64,000 nt of DNA from Byssochlamys sp. IMV 00236 (lineage: Eukaryota > Ascomycota > Eurotiomycetes > Eurotiales > Thermoascaceae), in the NCBI GenBank assembly GCA_001931875.2, contig MSJH02000799.1, positions 248,001-312,000 of the forward strand. Reading direction: 5' to 3'. The notes beneath the pieces were generated by a model. That model was not told the origin of the DNA, did no database searches, and saw only the letters and a list, made by a program, of their open reading frames with translations. The position numbers and the translations under genes were made by a program. The stretch's first letter is position 1, and every line of letters starts with the position of its first letter. Below, piece by piece: positions 22,311 to 35,600 of this stretch.

Positions 22311-24204
22311 ATGCAGGCACCGGTGGTGGTTATGAGTACGTTCCACCCCGCGCTGTCCATATGAGCTTGAGCAACAGTGGACAAGAAAGCTAACAAGACC
22401 CCAAGACACCCAAAATGGGGACAGACAGGTCGGCCGGAAAGCTCAGCTATCCAACATCACAGCTGCTAAGACGTGCGTGCACCCGAATTTTTTTGCCGTT
22501 CGATCCTGACCTGACCATTGTAGCGTCGCGGATATTATTCGATCGTGTCTGGGCCCGAAGGCAATGCTGAAGATGCTTCTGGACCCTATGGGTGGTATTG
22601 TCTTGACGAACGATGGCCACGCCATTCTCCGAGAGATCGAGGTTGCGCACCCCGCCGCAAAGAGCATGATCGAACTCAGCCGAACGCAGGACGAGGAGGT
22701 TGGTGACGGAACAACTACGGTCATTATTTTGGGTATGGTGGCCTGTCTAGCATCTCCATAGAACCTTTATTGACAACCCCACAGCCGGAGAAATGCTCGC
22801 CCAGGCGCTCCCTCAGCTTGAACGCAACATCCACCCGGTCGTCATCATATCCGCATTCAAGCGTGCTCTCGCAGATGCCCTTGCTGTCGTGGAGGAGATT
22901 TCACTTCCTGTTGATATCGACGATGACAAGGCCATGTACAGCCTTATTCAATCCTCCATTGGAACGAAGTTCGTATCGAGATGGTCGGAGCTCATGTGCA
23001 GTCTGGCCCTCAAGGCGGTGAGAACTGTGTCATTCGACGCCGGTGGTGGAAAGAAGGAAGTTGATATCAAGAGATACGCACGTGTCGAAAAGATTCCTGG
23101 TGGCGAGATTGAGAGCAGCGAGGTTATTGATGGTGTGATGGTCAACAAAGACATCACGCACCCCAAGATGAGGAGGAGAATAGAGAACCCGAGGATCATC
23201 TTGCTCGACTGTCCGTTGGAGTACAAGAAGGGAGAGTCTCAGACCAACATTGAGATCACCAAGGAAGACGACTGGAACCGCATTCTGGAAATCGAGGAAG
23301 AGCAGGTGAAGCGCATGTGTGAGGCTATTTTGGCACTAAAGCCCGATCTGGTTATCACTGAGAAGGGAGTATCAGGTATGCCTATCTCCTAGTTTTATCT
23401 TGAATTTTCTAACGGTCAACTCCACAGATCTCGCCCAGCACTTCCTCGTCAAGAACAACGTCACAGCATTGCGCCGCGTTAGAAAGACGGACAACAACCG
23501 TATTGCCCGTGCTACTGGTGCAACTATTGTGAACAGGGTGGACGACCTCCAGGAGTCTGACGTCGGAACGCAGTGCGGTCTATTTGAAATTGAGAAGATC
23601 GGCGACGAGTACTTCACCTTCCTCAGGAAATGCAAGTCTCCCAAGGCCTGCACGATCCTTCTGAGAGGACCATCGAAAGATATCCTGAACGAAATCGAGC
23701 GTAACCTTCAGGATGCTATGTCTGTCGCGCGGAATGTCATTTTCCACCCCCGACTATCTCCCGGAGGAGGTGCTACCGAAATGGCCGTTTCTGTGAAGCT
23801 CAGCCAACTGGCCAGATCCGTTGAAGGAGTCCAGCAATGGCCCTACAAGGCCGTTGCAGACGCTCTGGAGGTCATTCCTAGAACGCTTGTGCAGAATGCC
23901 GGTGGCAGCCCTATTCGAGTTCTCACCCGTCTGAGAGCCAAACATGTTGAGGGCAACACTACGTGGGGTGTGGACGGCGACACTGGAAATCTCGTGGATA
24001 TGAAGGAATATGGTGTCTGGGAACCCGAAGCTGTCAAGCTGCAGAGTATTAAGACAGCTGTAGAGGTTAGTCCACTAACTTTGATTACTCGAACTCGACT
24101 AACACTGTTTACAGTCTGCCTGCCTCCTTCTTCGTGTCGACGATATTTGCAGTGCTAAATCGGCACAGCAGGCCGGTGGAAACGTCGGCGGTGGTGACGA
24201 TTAA
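22311..24204 (+). CDS. cct3: T-complex protein 1 subunit gamma (CCT3)
   Basis: Six exons (22311-22335, 22406-22472, 22524-22732, 22785-23375, 23428-24065, 24115-24204) give 539 residues, the usual length. The start MQAPVVVM matches the family, as do [20 protein letters not shown], the ATP-site loop [40 protein letters not shown] and the C-terminal [15 protein letters not shown]3 is one of eight subunits of the cytosolic TRiC/CCT ring that folds actin and tubulin, and it is normally essential. The protein ends in a Gly-rich tail (GGNVGGGDD). The intron density at the 5' end is typical of fungal housekeeping genes. A heat-shock-like element lies upstream. The identification is firm. Confidence 0.96.
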
Positions 24205-24358
24205 TCCAAAAATGTGTCGGTAATAAAATGCCTTATAACGCTGCATTATGCATATCCATTTTGTATGAATATCCTAGATGAACAATAAATGGGTATCTCG
24301 GTATTGGTACAGTTTTGGTCCACCTTAATTATTAAATCCTTCCCGTTCGATTCGACCT

Positions 24359-24967
24359 TCAGTCGTCTTCATGAATTATTACACCTGGTTCATCGTAGTC
24401 TCTTGCCTCTGCTCCATCGGCAGCAGGCTGGGGCCTTTCCTCGTCCTCTCCTCTGTCTTCCCCAGTATGTCCTCTAGGCCCGCCATCTGGCTTATCCACC
24501 TTCATTTCGACATCTCCGTTGCTCGCACCGCCCTTTTTATTCTTTCCGGCCTTCCTCTTTTCTCTCTTCTTTCTGTTCTTCTCCGTCTTTTCTTCGTCCT
24601 TGCGCCTCTGCTCCTCCCTCTTCCTTTCGAATTCCTCGTCCGCTTTTTCCTTTTTCACCTCCTCCTCCATCAACCGCATCCGCTCATATTCCCTCCTGCG
24701 ACTGGCTTTGTAGACGTGGAATTCGCCGGACCCCGCACCAGCCGAAGATCCCTGTACGTTGGCGACGATTTCCGGTGGTGGAGGGAGCGCAGCACTTGTC
24801 TTCTCCTTTTTTGGAGGAGGAATCTGGATATCTTTGGTAGGATCCTTGAATAGAGATTCGATCTGTGTCGCCTGTTCGGAGACTGGCGTGAGCGCGCGAC
24901 GCTTCAGCGGTCGCTTGCTGCGCCGGTCCGCGCTCGTGGGTACAGACTCGGGGACGGACTCTGACAT
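24359..24967 (-). CDS. PRKRIP1-like (DUF1168) nuclear protein
   Basis: A single exon of 202 residues. The N-terminus is Ser/Arg/Pro-rich. The centre has the family signature GEFHVYKASRRREYERMRLM (about residues 81-100), followed by a long, highly charged Lys/Glu helix and an acidic tail. In human, PRKRIP1 is a component of the late spliceosome that bridges snRNA and protein as a long helix, and the same role is plausible here. The length and layout match family members. It converges on CCT3 with only 154 bp between stop codons, so the transcripts may overlap at their 3' ends. Confidence 0.8.
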   Translation of the reverse strand: MSESVPESVPTSADRRSKRPLKRRALTPVSEQATQIESLFKDPTKDIQIPPPKKEKTSAALPPPPEIVANVQGSSAGAGSGEFHVYKASRRREYERMRLMEEEVKKEKADEEFERKREEQRRKDEEKTEKNRKKREKRKAGKNKKGGASNGDVEMKVDKPDGGPRGHTGEDRGEDEERPQPAADGAEARDYDEPGVIIHEDD

Positions 24968-25724
24968 GTTGGAAGAGTACGATTTCAGCTTTTTTAGGAG
25001 TCTAGAAGACGGTGGAGGAGGCGGTTCAGAATTTAGGTGTCAGCTGTCGCGAAACGCGAGACGAAAAGCTGACGTCGCTCCGTGACTAGCTTTCCGGAAT
25101 AGTGAACCTTGTCTCCGGGTCTTTTTGTGAGGATCGGATAAGCCTGGTGGTGAAGAAAGACCCGAGTACGGGGAGCAAGAAGTAGTCGAGGAGTTGAAGT
25201 TGGCAATGAAGAAGCGATCGCGCAGAGAGAGAGAGATAAGTAGAAGAAACCCGCGTTCGGCGGATCACTTGAGTAAGTAGGAAGCGGGCCAGATTTCCCC
25301 GATGAGAGAGATCATTTATTAGTTTACTCTACTCCGTAGCTATGGCAGTGGCTCGCAGCTTCCGGGATGCTTCTATTGCATTATGGTTTCGGATAATTAC
25401 TCCTTGGCCATGCAACTGGTATCCATTGGTGTTTGATTGCATGTTCTTAGTGTCGTTGTAGTCAATCTGCATCGTGGTTTAGGTAAGACAACTCCCGACT
25501 TGTCAAGCCTAGATCGCGGTGGGCAGTTACTGCTTGTGATCCATTGATATCTCTAGCGGAGCTCACCGCAATTGCCCTTCCGTTCGTTTGATATATATAC
25601 CTTTTCGGCTGTTGTAAACTACAACGGATCCTATATGCTTTTATTTAACCGGAATTCAGGACTCCGAGAGTCTATCCCCATTGTTTGAGTACTCCTTTTG
25701 GGTCTCTTCTGCCCCGCGTGAGCC
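24968..25724. other. Divergent promoter region
   Basis: This 0.76 kb spacer separates the 5' ends of the PRKRIP1-like and UBE2O-like genes. A short minus-strand frame near 25.1-25.3 kb has no protein-like features. No other element is recognised. Confidence 0.45.
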
Positions 25725-28700
25725 ATGTCGATGGAATCCCCGGAAGTTGCCTCTGCCCATGCAACCCAGGCAGACAGAAAGGTCAGTGGAAGTTCGGCCT
25801 CATTGACACAATTGATACGATGGTGTAGCTAACTCTCAATTCTATGCAGCTCCATCCCGATGATATCTGCTTTTTGAAGTCAGATCCCTCGCTGATTGGA
25901 ATGGTCGATGTAAGCTGATAAGGGAACTCATATGAGCGCGGTGTCTGACATATCACCAGAGAACATACTACGACGTATGCCTTGTGCTATCCTCCATCCT
26001 CTGATCGTCCATCCTGTATTGATACGTGTTCAAGGTCGAGACTCACGAACCGCTGGAAGAAAACCTGATAGTGTCTCATGCTCCGGTGCCTGAGAACCAG
26101 TTGCTGGAATTTCTGAACTCGGGAATAGTGAGTGAGGGTAACTCAACACACACGGAGACGGTGGCTGACAGGTTGTTCCAGCCTCCAAAGGGATATGTTT
26201 ATGTCGTGTTCAGTGAACCCACACAAGGAAGTTCCCTGATACACGAAGATGACCTCGAACTTGTCGATCGATCGCTGGAAATCGGCCATGTAGTCAAGAG
26301 ACATCCTAGAGATACGGTCAGTGGCACCGTTATCAGTGCTTCCACGAAATGTACCCTGCAACCTATAGCTTTCAGGCCGTTAGACCCAGAAACGGGGGAG
26401 CGAGGTGCAGTCCGTTTCACAGAGAACGCCATCAAACGCCCAGACGAGCCGTCGGACACTCAAGCACAAGACACACCACCGCTACTTTTCGATATTCCTG
26501 CAGAGGAGCTTCGGGACTATGACGAGTTCCATGAAGGCGACTATATAATATACAGGCAAAAATTTGGGGTCATACAACAGGTCGATCGGGATGTAGTATT
26601 AATGCTCCCAAACAGGACCCTAGTTTCGCCCCTCAACCCTTCTGTCATTGAGTTGCCAATTTCTCTTGGGACAAAACCCATAGTCTCTATGCCTTCAAAT
26701 CCGGATGGAGTGAGCTCATTCGCTCTTGGAGAAGGACGTTGGTGTACGTCGATGCCCTCAGAGACACTGTATCCTGGCCAATTTGCCTTAACGTCAAATA
26801 AGAACTTGAGACGCGGTCATTGGATTTCTGGTGGTTACGACGAGAATGAAAATGTGCGGCCAGAAGGACATGTCATAGCCACTCCGCCGATGGATATACA
26901 CGTGGATTGGCTATGCTCCAATATTTTTGCTGCGGGCTGTTCGCCCTTTGGACCGTCGAGTGAAGTCATCAGAGCTTCCACGCTACATGGACAGGCCGTG
27001 ACGTACGACGAAGGAAAGCTTCCGCGGGACAGTTCCCGCAGTACGGTAAGATCTGATTCTTATCTCTCCGTTGGAGATAGGGTCCGCTTTAGAGATCCCG
27101 CTGGTGCTGCTGTCAAGTACAGCCAGTTCGATCGTATCCCAAAAGACCAGTCCTTTGGATATGATCTTAACATATTCAAGATCGTGTCTTGTAAAACCGA
27201 AGTTACGGTTCAATGGCAAGACCTCAGCGTTACAACGGAACCTTCCACTTCATTGCATAAGTTCTCTGTGCCTGAAACCGAGCTATGGCCGGGGGAAATG
27301 GTTTCGCTGAAAGATGCCATCGAGATTCACGCGACTAATAACCGTGGTACTCGTGGACCCCTCGATTTCCATACGTCCGAGTCAAACGCTACAGTGCTGC
27401 GCCCAAAGAAGATCGGAATCGTGCAAACTGTCAACAGCAAGGAGCGCATTGCTTCGGTTCGTTGGTACAGGGATCCGAAAGTCGAACTCCTTCATCAGGG
27501 CAATGTCTTGCGGCCAACCTCGGTACTAGGCGAAATAGGCGACGAGATTACAGAGGTTTCTATGTACGAGCTAGTTACTCACCCTGTTCTGGTGAAGTCA
27601 AGAGGCGATATAGTTTTGATGACCCCGCAACGAGTTCACGAAACTCTCATCCCGCTAACGCCTTCGAATCCTTCGTCCGCAGGGGCCGGTTCTTGCCTCT
27701 TCAGTTATTTGTTTCCGGCAAATTTCAGCCAAGCAAATATGTACCTTGACCACCTGAAGGACGTGCTTTTGACGCAGGAATGGTTCAGAGATTCTGCGGA
27801 GATTGATACCACCCCTCTGCCTGCACGGCACAGTGTACGCAGGGACGACTTCCCTCTCAACACTCCTAACGACTGGATCGGACATATCATATCGCTTGAT
27901 CTCGATGGCACTATTACGGTACGCTTGGGAGCTCTCCAGGATTGCCGTGATGTACGTGTCCCCTTGGAAAAAATCCTGTTGGTGCTAGATGGGGACGCGG
28001 AGCCTAGCAACGGCCCGTCAGTCGAAGCACTAGATGGACTCGATCTCAGAGCCCTTGACTTTTACGGCCTTGACGGCAGGACTATCATTCAGATGATCGA
28101 GTACGAAGGCGGTCAGCGGCTCGATAGGGACAGCGACGATGGACAGTGGGAGACAGAAGAGGAAGAAAATGACGAGGAAAATGATGAGGACAATGACGCT
28201 GAAATTGATGATGACACTACCGATGACGCTTTCACTGTCCCTGAAGTTGCGGAGATCACAGTTGCAGAGCAGCCAGATAACGAGGAAACAGAAGACATTC
28301 GTGGTCCCGCTGTTGAGGAACGGGCTTCCAACGACAGTCAGCCTGCTATTGTCGGTTCTGCTCAGCCTACGTCTTGCCCGCCTAGTTTCGCTATTTTGGA
28401 AGTTTCGCCCCCGTCTGATCATCATTTTCTTGGCAAACCTGGCCCTGATGCTAGAGCTCAGAGACTTCGCCGTATTCGCAAGGAATATGAGATTCTTGGG
28501 ACTTCTTTACCAGAGGGTATCTTTGCGCGCACCTGGGAATCGAGGATTGATCTCCTCCGAGTTCTCATTATTGGTCCTCAAGGCACACCTTATGAGCATG
28601 CTCCTTTTGTTATCGACTTCCATTTTGATGAACACTTCCCCATCTCGCCTCCAGCGACGTTTTTCCACTCGTGGACGAATAATATGGGCCGGATAAATCC

Positions 28701-29305
28701 TAATCTCTATGAGGATGGAAAGATTTGTCTCAGCATTCTCGGGACTTGGCCACCAAAGAATCCAGATGAGAATTGGTCCCCTACCAAGTCTACCGTCCTT
28801 CAAATACTGGTTTCCATCATGGGTCTGGTATTAGTCAAAGATCCTTTCTACAGTACGTCTGAATGAAACAGACACCGTTCTTGGATCTATACTGATGACT
28901 AGTTTAGATGAAGCAGGATTCGAGGCCTTCGCATCTGAAGGAGACAGTCGGGTGGAAGCGACCCAATACACAGAGAGGGCATTCGTCATGACTCGAACTT
29001 TCATCAAATATGCCCTAGAAAATCCGGTTCCTAGCTTTGAAGATGTTCTAGTTTGGCATTATCTTCCAGGCCCAGCTGAAGGTGACGGATCCCGGCGCCC
29101 CGAATTGCTGAAACAGGTTATCTCGGAAGGCAATTCCATGATCGACCATTACAATTATAACTCAGATAAGGCTGTAACGAAGGATAATGCGGCCTCGCCC
29201 TTTGTATCCCGTCTGAGTCTCGGGGCTGTAGTCATGCTTCGGAAACATGTCACGACGCTGCAAAGGATTCTAGCTGCTGCGGTGGAAATATCAAATCAAC
29301 CATGA
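25725..29305 (+). CDS. UBE2O-like E2/E3 hybrid ubiquitin-conjugating enzyme
   Basis: Five exons (25725-25781, 25850-25909, a 15-base microexon 25960-25974, 26035-28852, 28908-29305) give 1115 residues. The N-terminal 700 or so residues resemble the repeated SH3-like conserved regions of UBE2O. A long acidic stretch near residues 745-775 follows. The UBC fold then begins (QRLRRIRKEYEIL) with ARTWESRIDLLRVLIIGPQG, HFPISPPATFF and the active-site segment NLYEDGKICLSILGTW, whose Cys is near residue 942. The C-terminus continues FYNEAGFEAF after the last intron. UBE2O acts as a combined E2/E3 in quality control of orphan proteins. The exon 3 microexon and the exon 4 acceptor are inferred from phase. 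Confidence 0.88.
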
Positions 29306-30032
29306 TAGCTTCAGTTATGTTTCAACCAATTGGAGCCATATTTTTAATGAGGCCGAGTCTTCTCTTATTGGCATGGGCTATTTTTTGACGATACCGCACC
29401 ATTAGTATAACTTTCTGCGACGACCCTGAATGAACGTTCTGCCCTCTGTTGACTTGAGCCTTACTTCATTTTGGTACAATTAGAATCTCTGCCATCACTC
29501 GATGGATTGTTAAACTACAAGGACTGCGATAATATGGATAACGGTAATCAGTAGTTAGGTGCAATTGGTTTTGTCATTCGTATGCGCCCGCAACATCCAT
29601 GGAGAAATGTAGGAAGCCCACCATCCCTTAACAATGTATTATTTTCGTAAAGTACAAGTATCGATGTAATATGTTCAAGAGGACTCTCTTTTATTATTTC
29701 TCCTCTTTAAATGTTCTCGTGGCAGGGTTGTTTAGGAAAAACGTGTCAGCGCCTGCGGGACTGGTCTTTTAGGCTTTCCGTGGCCAGCGCAGCACTTAAG
29801 AAGCGATGCCCGCCTTTCGTCAACCGCAAACAACCTCCTTAGGCGTAACCACGGGACACTTTTCATCCATCGTCCACGGTTCTTGTTCCAGTTTTCTGGG
29901 AGATCTAATAGCAATTATCAGGCTTAATTGCTTATTGTAATAGGATTTTTCTCTGTTCGAGAGCAGAGCCATCAACTCGAAAGTACACGCGAGAATCAAC
30001 GCGTCGTTGTGTCTCGTCCGCCCAAAGCAAAG
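29306..30032. other. Intergenic
   Basis: This 0.73 kb spacer holds the 3' UTR of the UBE2O-like gene and the promoter of the PARP-finger gene. It is T-rich in the middle. No gene is seen. Confidence 0.45.
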
Positions 30033-31266
30033 ATGGGTACCTATCGTCTAGGTATGCAATTCAGACTGGCCGTTCCTTTCCTTTATACACACATTTGTAC
30101 TATATTGAATTACCTTATGTCTTGCTCTCTGTCTTCTTTGGAAAATTCACTTGAACAGCGTTTCGTCTGGAACAATCAACTCTTTTGCCCATTGGTCCAA
30201 TGCAGAGAGCGTGGAAATGAAATTGCAACAATTGTATGACCTGCTTTCATGAGCTAACGCTACTCTAGAGGAGGCATCGACTGGTCGTGCCGGATGCCAA
30301 AACAAGGAATGCAAGGACCAAAAGATCAAAATTGCCAAGGGTGAATTTCGCCTCGGCACCTGGGTCGATACCGAGAAGTTCCAGAGTTTCTTCTGGAGAC
30401 ACTGGTAAGTCTTGAAGTCAGTGAGAACCTCTGCTGTTTTCGTGTAATAACAGGTTCTGTAGGGGCTGCGTGACTCCAAAGATCGTTGCGGGCCTCAAAG
30501 AAATCTTGGACGAGGCAGACGGAGATTATAGCGCCATTGATGGCTTTGAAGAGATTTCTGAGGAGAACCAAGCCAAGGTTCGCGAGGCCATTGAGCAAGG
30601 CCATATATCTGATTCTGACTGGAAAGGGGTAAGAGGATTAAACTCGTCCCGTTTGCTGTATTTGTCCACTGACAATAATATCACAGGATGTGGAGATGAA
30701 CCGTCCTGGAAAGCATGGTTACCGTGCTAAAGCTACCAAGAAAAAGGCTTCTGCCAAGGAAGTAAGTGATTGATTCCTTCGCTCAATATGGTCCTATCAT
30801 TCTGACGGAGACGAAGAATGGCTCGAAGAGCGATGCGGAAGAGGAGGCACCGGCAGCCAAAAAAGGCCGTGCTGGCGCGAAGGCCAAGAAGGAGACTGCA
30901 GCCGCAAAGGCCAACGTCGAATCTGCTGGTTCCGAGGAAGAAGTGCCAGTTAAGAAGAGAGGTCGCCCAGCCAAGTCAGCTGCCTCCGCAGAGAAGAAGA
31001 CTGAAAAGGAGGCAAAACCCGCTGCGAAAGGCGGGAAGAGAAAGCTGGCTGATGCTGATGCTGATGCTGAAACCGCAGCTGCCGAGAACCCTGATCCAAG
31101 GCCATCCAAGAAAGGCCGCAAATCAGCTGCCGCTGAAGAGTCGGTGGCAGTTGAGGAAAAGCCCAAGCGCGGCCGTAAGAAAGCTGCTCCTACTCAAGAC
31201 CAGGAGGCCGACAAAGAACCATCCGAGAAAAAGTCTACGCGCGGAAGAAAGAAGGCATCCGCCTGA
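30033..31266 (+). CDS. PARP-type zinc finger protein with AT-hook-like tail
   Basis: Five exons (30033-30051, 30269-30404, 30463-30628, 30687-30761, about 30817-31266) give roughly 281 residues. The N-terminal finger runs from AGCQNKECKDQKIKIAKGEF through GTWVDTEKFQSFFWRHWGCV: two Cys, then the H-x2-C of PARP-type DNA-nick-binding fingers, with the fungal spacing between the first two Cys. The second half is Lys/Ala-rich low-complexity sequence with AT-hook-like cores KKRGRPAKS, PKRGRKKA and TRGRKKA. No ADP-ribosyltransferase domain is present. It is probably a nuclear, DNA-break-sensing or chromatin protein; this is inference from domains. The acceptor of the last exon could be at 30811 or 30817. 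Confidence 0.82.
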
Positions 31267-32628
31267 GTGTGTCCCCATGGTATTCGATACGAGCAGTTAG
31301 CTCCTCGAACATGATGGATACATCGAGCAATTTCACTTCCGCTCTTGCAGCCACGGCCGTCTGGTCACGGTCTATCTCTATCGGCATGCCTCTGATACCT
31401 CAGTAGATGTGGGCGCCCAATAATTTTTCGATTCGTGGAATTCGAAAGAGATTCCTTGTTTTATTTACCTAGTTAGGTTTCTTATTTATTCCTGTGGCGC
31501 AAGCACGTTTTTAGCGCTCATCTCCGAAGGCGTTTGTCTCATTACAGTATCATGTACGGTAGATGGGTCAATTAAGAATGGAACAAATAGTTAAGCATGT
31601 CTTGTCTTTGATTAATCGATAGAGCGAGACCTACAGTAGGAACTGCCAATACAATTCTGGGTCTGGTGGTATTTGATACTCTCGCTTGCTGCTTGCAGGA
31701 ATATATCCTTGCCACCTCAGAATACATAGAAAACGTCCAATAGTAGTCCCTTCCTACTTATAGATTCTCGAGGTTACAATTTTATTGCCTTCTTTTGTGT
31801 TTGCCGCATGCTGCTTTTGTTGCATACCATTCTCCTTGCGATAGAAGCCCCTGAATGAGAATTGCAATGGTAACTGTGGGCTGTCCCATTAATTATCCCA
31901 TTCTAAGTTCTTGGATGATAACTGAGGGATCAAATACTTATCGGACTTAACGTCCCAGGACTTCTATTTCTTCCGCAGGAAGCACCTCTGAGTCTATGGC
32001 TGACTGGAGGCGACCTTGTCGTTGTTTTAGAGCAAATTCACTACAATTCTCACATGACCTACAACAACAGCATGTCCACTTACAACGCTCTTTGTTTGCT
32101 CAACACCAGCCCCCTCATTTTATTGTTTCCCAGCCAGAGAATATTGGTTGTGTTCCTCATGTGGTGCTGCTAGTACAGTGTCTGCTCCCTCTTCTCCTGT
32201 TCTCGCTCTTCTGATCTCCTCCTCACCACCTCCCCCCTTCTTCAATCGTACCTCAACCTTCACACAGAACGCTATATCTTCGTCATTTCATTCCATCTTC
32301 GAAACTGCTGACATCTTGACCAATTCAACTGCACTACGCTCTGCCTCAGTTAAGGCTGTCTAGCTAGTAGTTCCTGGATTCCTCCGGGAAGCTACGGCCG
32401 ACCCCTGAGAGCAGAAGCCCACGGCTTCAGGGCTGACTCGATTGCTTCATTCCTGATCTAATCTCCGATCTGTCGGCTTTATCTTCCTGTCTTCGTCTTG
32501 CCAGTGAGCGTACGTCGATCTGTATTTGTCGCTGATCACTGTTTGAGACAACTTCTTCATCCCCGTCATCATTCTCTTCAGACTTCTGCCTCTTTTCTTC
32601 AATCTTATCAAAAACGTTTGGACTCATA
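31267..32628. other. Intergenic, 1.36 kb
   Basis: This lies between the PARP-finger gene and the helicase gene. The right half (about 32.0-32.6 kb) is pyrimidine-rich with CT stretches, typical of a fungal promoter and 5' leader. An upstream non-coding exon of the helicase could lie here. No gene is supported. Confidence 0.4.
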
Positions 32629-35600
32629 ATGGAGACTAAAATCCATGCACACGAGCCCTCCACGCTTGATATTGGCTGCTCAAACGGCCTATCGAGAACT
32701 CGAGCTGTGGCTAGTTCACCGAACTATCTATCTTTCGCGCCAAGGCCAGTTTCAAAGAACGGCCAGTGTTTTGACAGTGACGGCCCTGGAACTCTTTCCT
32801 CTGCTGGAGCTAGACACGACAATGACTTTGCCAGCATCAAAGACATACGGATTTTGCCAACCACCGACGAGGTCCTTTGTATGAGGCCTCCTTACATGCC
32901 TCACAAAAACTTCAACAAGCCACATTTCCTTGAACGTGGTCCCGAGAGGCTTATCGACACGCTCTTCCGTCAACTTCGCCATGACAATATTGAGAGATTG
33001 AAGGATTGCGTCTACGCTGCTGCGCAAAAGCTTTGTGCGATGGAAGTTCCGCCTCAGGAGTACGACCCTTGCCAAGAGACGCAAGCAGGAAACCGTTACT
33101 ACATGTACTGGGGAGCAGAACTTGAAGATCTCCGCTTTGACGACCGTAAGGGTCTCTTCTTACAGTTCAGCTATAACTGTCCGAAGCCTATGAGGGGACG
33201 CAAGATGTTCAGGAGTGGTCGATTCGAAAAGGGCATGTTGATGGCAGTTGTGGGCCTCGACGACGACGACGTGAGTCTGTCGACTACATTTTTCGAGGTT
33301 CTTCTCCCGCAGTGCACGGAGTCAATGGAATCAAGAGGAGGGAATGGAGTGAGAGGTGAGTCTTTCAATACCACATTTCCTACGAAGACGAGATTGCTAA
33401 TCTGCTTCGCCTAACAGCTGCGGTCCAGCTTCTCTTCGCTCAAAAGAACTGCGAAGAGGATATAACAAGAATGCTTCTCTATTCTCAAAAGCTTCGATCA
33501 GGGCGCTTTGTCTTGGTTGAATTTCCTAAGCACCTCCTCAACGGTTTCTATCCCATATTGAAAAGAATGCAAGAACTTTCGGGCGATGATCTCGGGTTAA
33601 CACGCTATTTCGCCCCTCGCAATGCAGATGAAGAGAACCTTGGCCCACTCCCACCCTGTTACGCATGCAGATCTACCTCCGTGCTTGACTGCAATTCTCT
33701 CAAAGCGAAGAGCGAAGCAGCGACAGCATTTCCCAAATATTCTCTTCGAAACCTTGTCAGGGATAAAAAGCGGTTCCTGGATATTGTGAAGTCCGAAACG
33801 ACACTTGACGAGGGACAGGCCTCTGCTTTTGTAGAGAGCTTTAGTAATGAACTCGCTTTTGTACAAGGGCCCCCTGGAACTGGAAAGAGCTTCCTGGGTG
33901 TCGCCCTCACCAAGGCAATCCTGGCAGCCGGAGAATCTGGGGAGAAGCCGATACTGGTGGTGTGTATGACAAATCATGCACTGGACAGCTTTCTGAAGGA
34001 TCTCATCGACCATGGTGTCACCGAAGTTGCACGCATAGGGACCGGCAGTAAAGAAGACTGGACCGCAAAGTACAATCTCAAGTCACTCGCAAGATCAACG
34101 GCGAGGACAGAGAAGGAACAAAAAGACGTGTCGAAGATTCTACACGATGTTAGGCGTGAGTTGAGCTACACATTGAGTAATTGTGCAAAGTGACTGACAA
34201 AGAATATAGGTCTCTCAGCTGATGGTATGGACATCTGTGACTCCGTCAGCAATCCTGATAGGATTGGGTGGTTCACAGTTGCGGAGCACCTCAGAGCCAA
34301 TAAACGATATCATCACATACTCAAGCAGTTGGTTATTACTACCACACCTGGAGACAAACTTCACAAATCTGGACTTGCTAAAAGAGCTTCGGGGTTCCCA
34401 TATGTCTTCTGGAGTGCTGGCGGAGACCTCAAGGTCTTCGATGAGAGCTTGGCGCAAGAATTTTCGGCATTCTTAGGTCAGAACGACCCCGATGGCATGA
34501 AGTCCATCGATAACGCTAAGATTATCGGATCTGTCCTACGTGAGATCGTTTCCAGGGCATACGATAATAGCCAAACTGCAGGGGAAGAAAATATTTGGAA
34601 ACTCTCTCTTGCTGAGCGCAAGGCCTTGATTTCGAAATGGGCAAAGGAGATAGATCAGAAGGCTATATCAAGGGAAATCCTCAGAATACATTTTGAGCAT
34701 CAGGACGCTGTTCGCCAACTTGAGCTCAATCGACAATCGACAGACGTACGCTGTCTTCTAAAACAGAAGGTCATCGGTATGACGACTACTGCGTGTGCAT
34801 CGAAATGGGATCTCCTTAAGCAACTAGATTTGAAAGTTGTCATCTGTGAGGAGGCGGGTGAAGTCATGGAGGCTCACACACTCTGTACGCTGTTTCAATC
34901 ATTGGAACATGCGGTTTTCATTGGTGATCCTTTACAGCTAAGGTAAAGTCCAGAACGGAAACAACCGGAAAATTAAGCAGCTTGAGCTAATGATTGACAA
35001 TACAGACCTCAAATTGACGAGCGTAGCCTGTCTCTTGAGACCAAGGCGGGAAGTCAATATCGGCTGGATGAGTCACTTTTCGAAAGGCTCATGTCTGATG
35101 ATTCCGGGATCAGGAAGCTTCCATATGCTCAGCTTAATGTTCAACGCAGAATGCACCCTGATATCTCGGCTCTGGTTCGGAGGACTTTGTATCCTGCCCT
35201 CACAGACCACCCCAGTACGCATTCGCATGCAAATATCGGAGGCTTATCACACCGAGCTTACTGGTTCGACCACCGCTATCCAGAGAGCAAAGCCCCTGCA
35301 GCTTCGGGGGCTACAAAGTCTTTCTGCAACAATTTTGAAGTCCAGATGGTGTACGGTCTCGTTCGATATTTGATAAACACCAACTCCTATGCACGTGGCG
35401 ACATAGCAGTTCTAGTGAGTTATCTTACAATTCATCGGACGTTTTATATCTAACAACTGCAGACCCCTTACAACGGACAACTTGCCGAGTTGGTCAAATG
35501 CTTGCATGGGATGACCAACCTTTATTTGAGCGACAAAGACAAAGAGTCTTTGGTCGACGGTGGCTTACTTGATGAAGAAGACCTCGAAAAGAATGACCGC

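Noticed and set aside
24371..24853. Long hydrophobic plus-strand frame opposite the PRKRIP1-like gene
   Set aside because: It is the antisense reading of Lys/Glu-rich helix codons, giving Leu/Phe/Ser; the minus-strand protein has a family signature.
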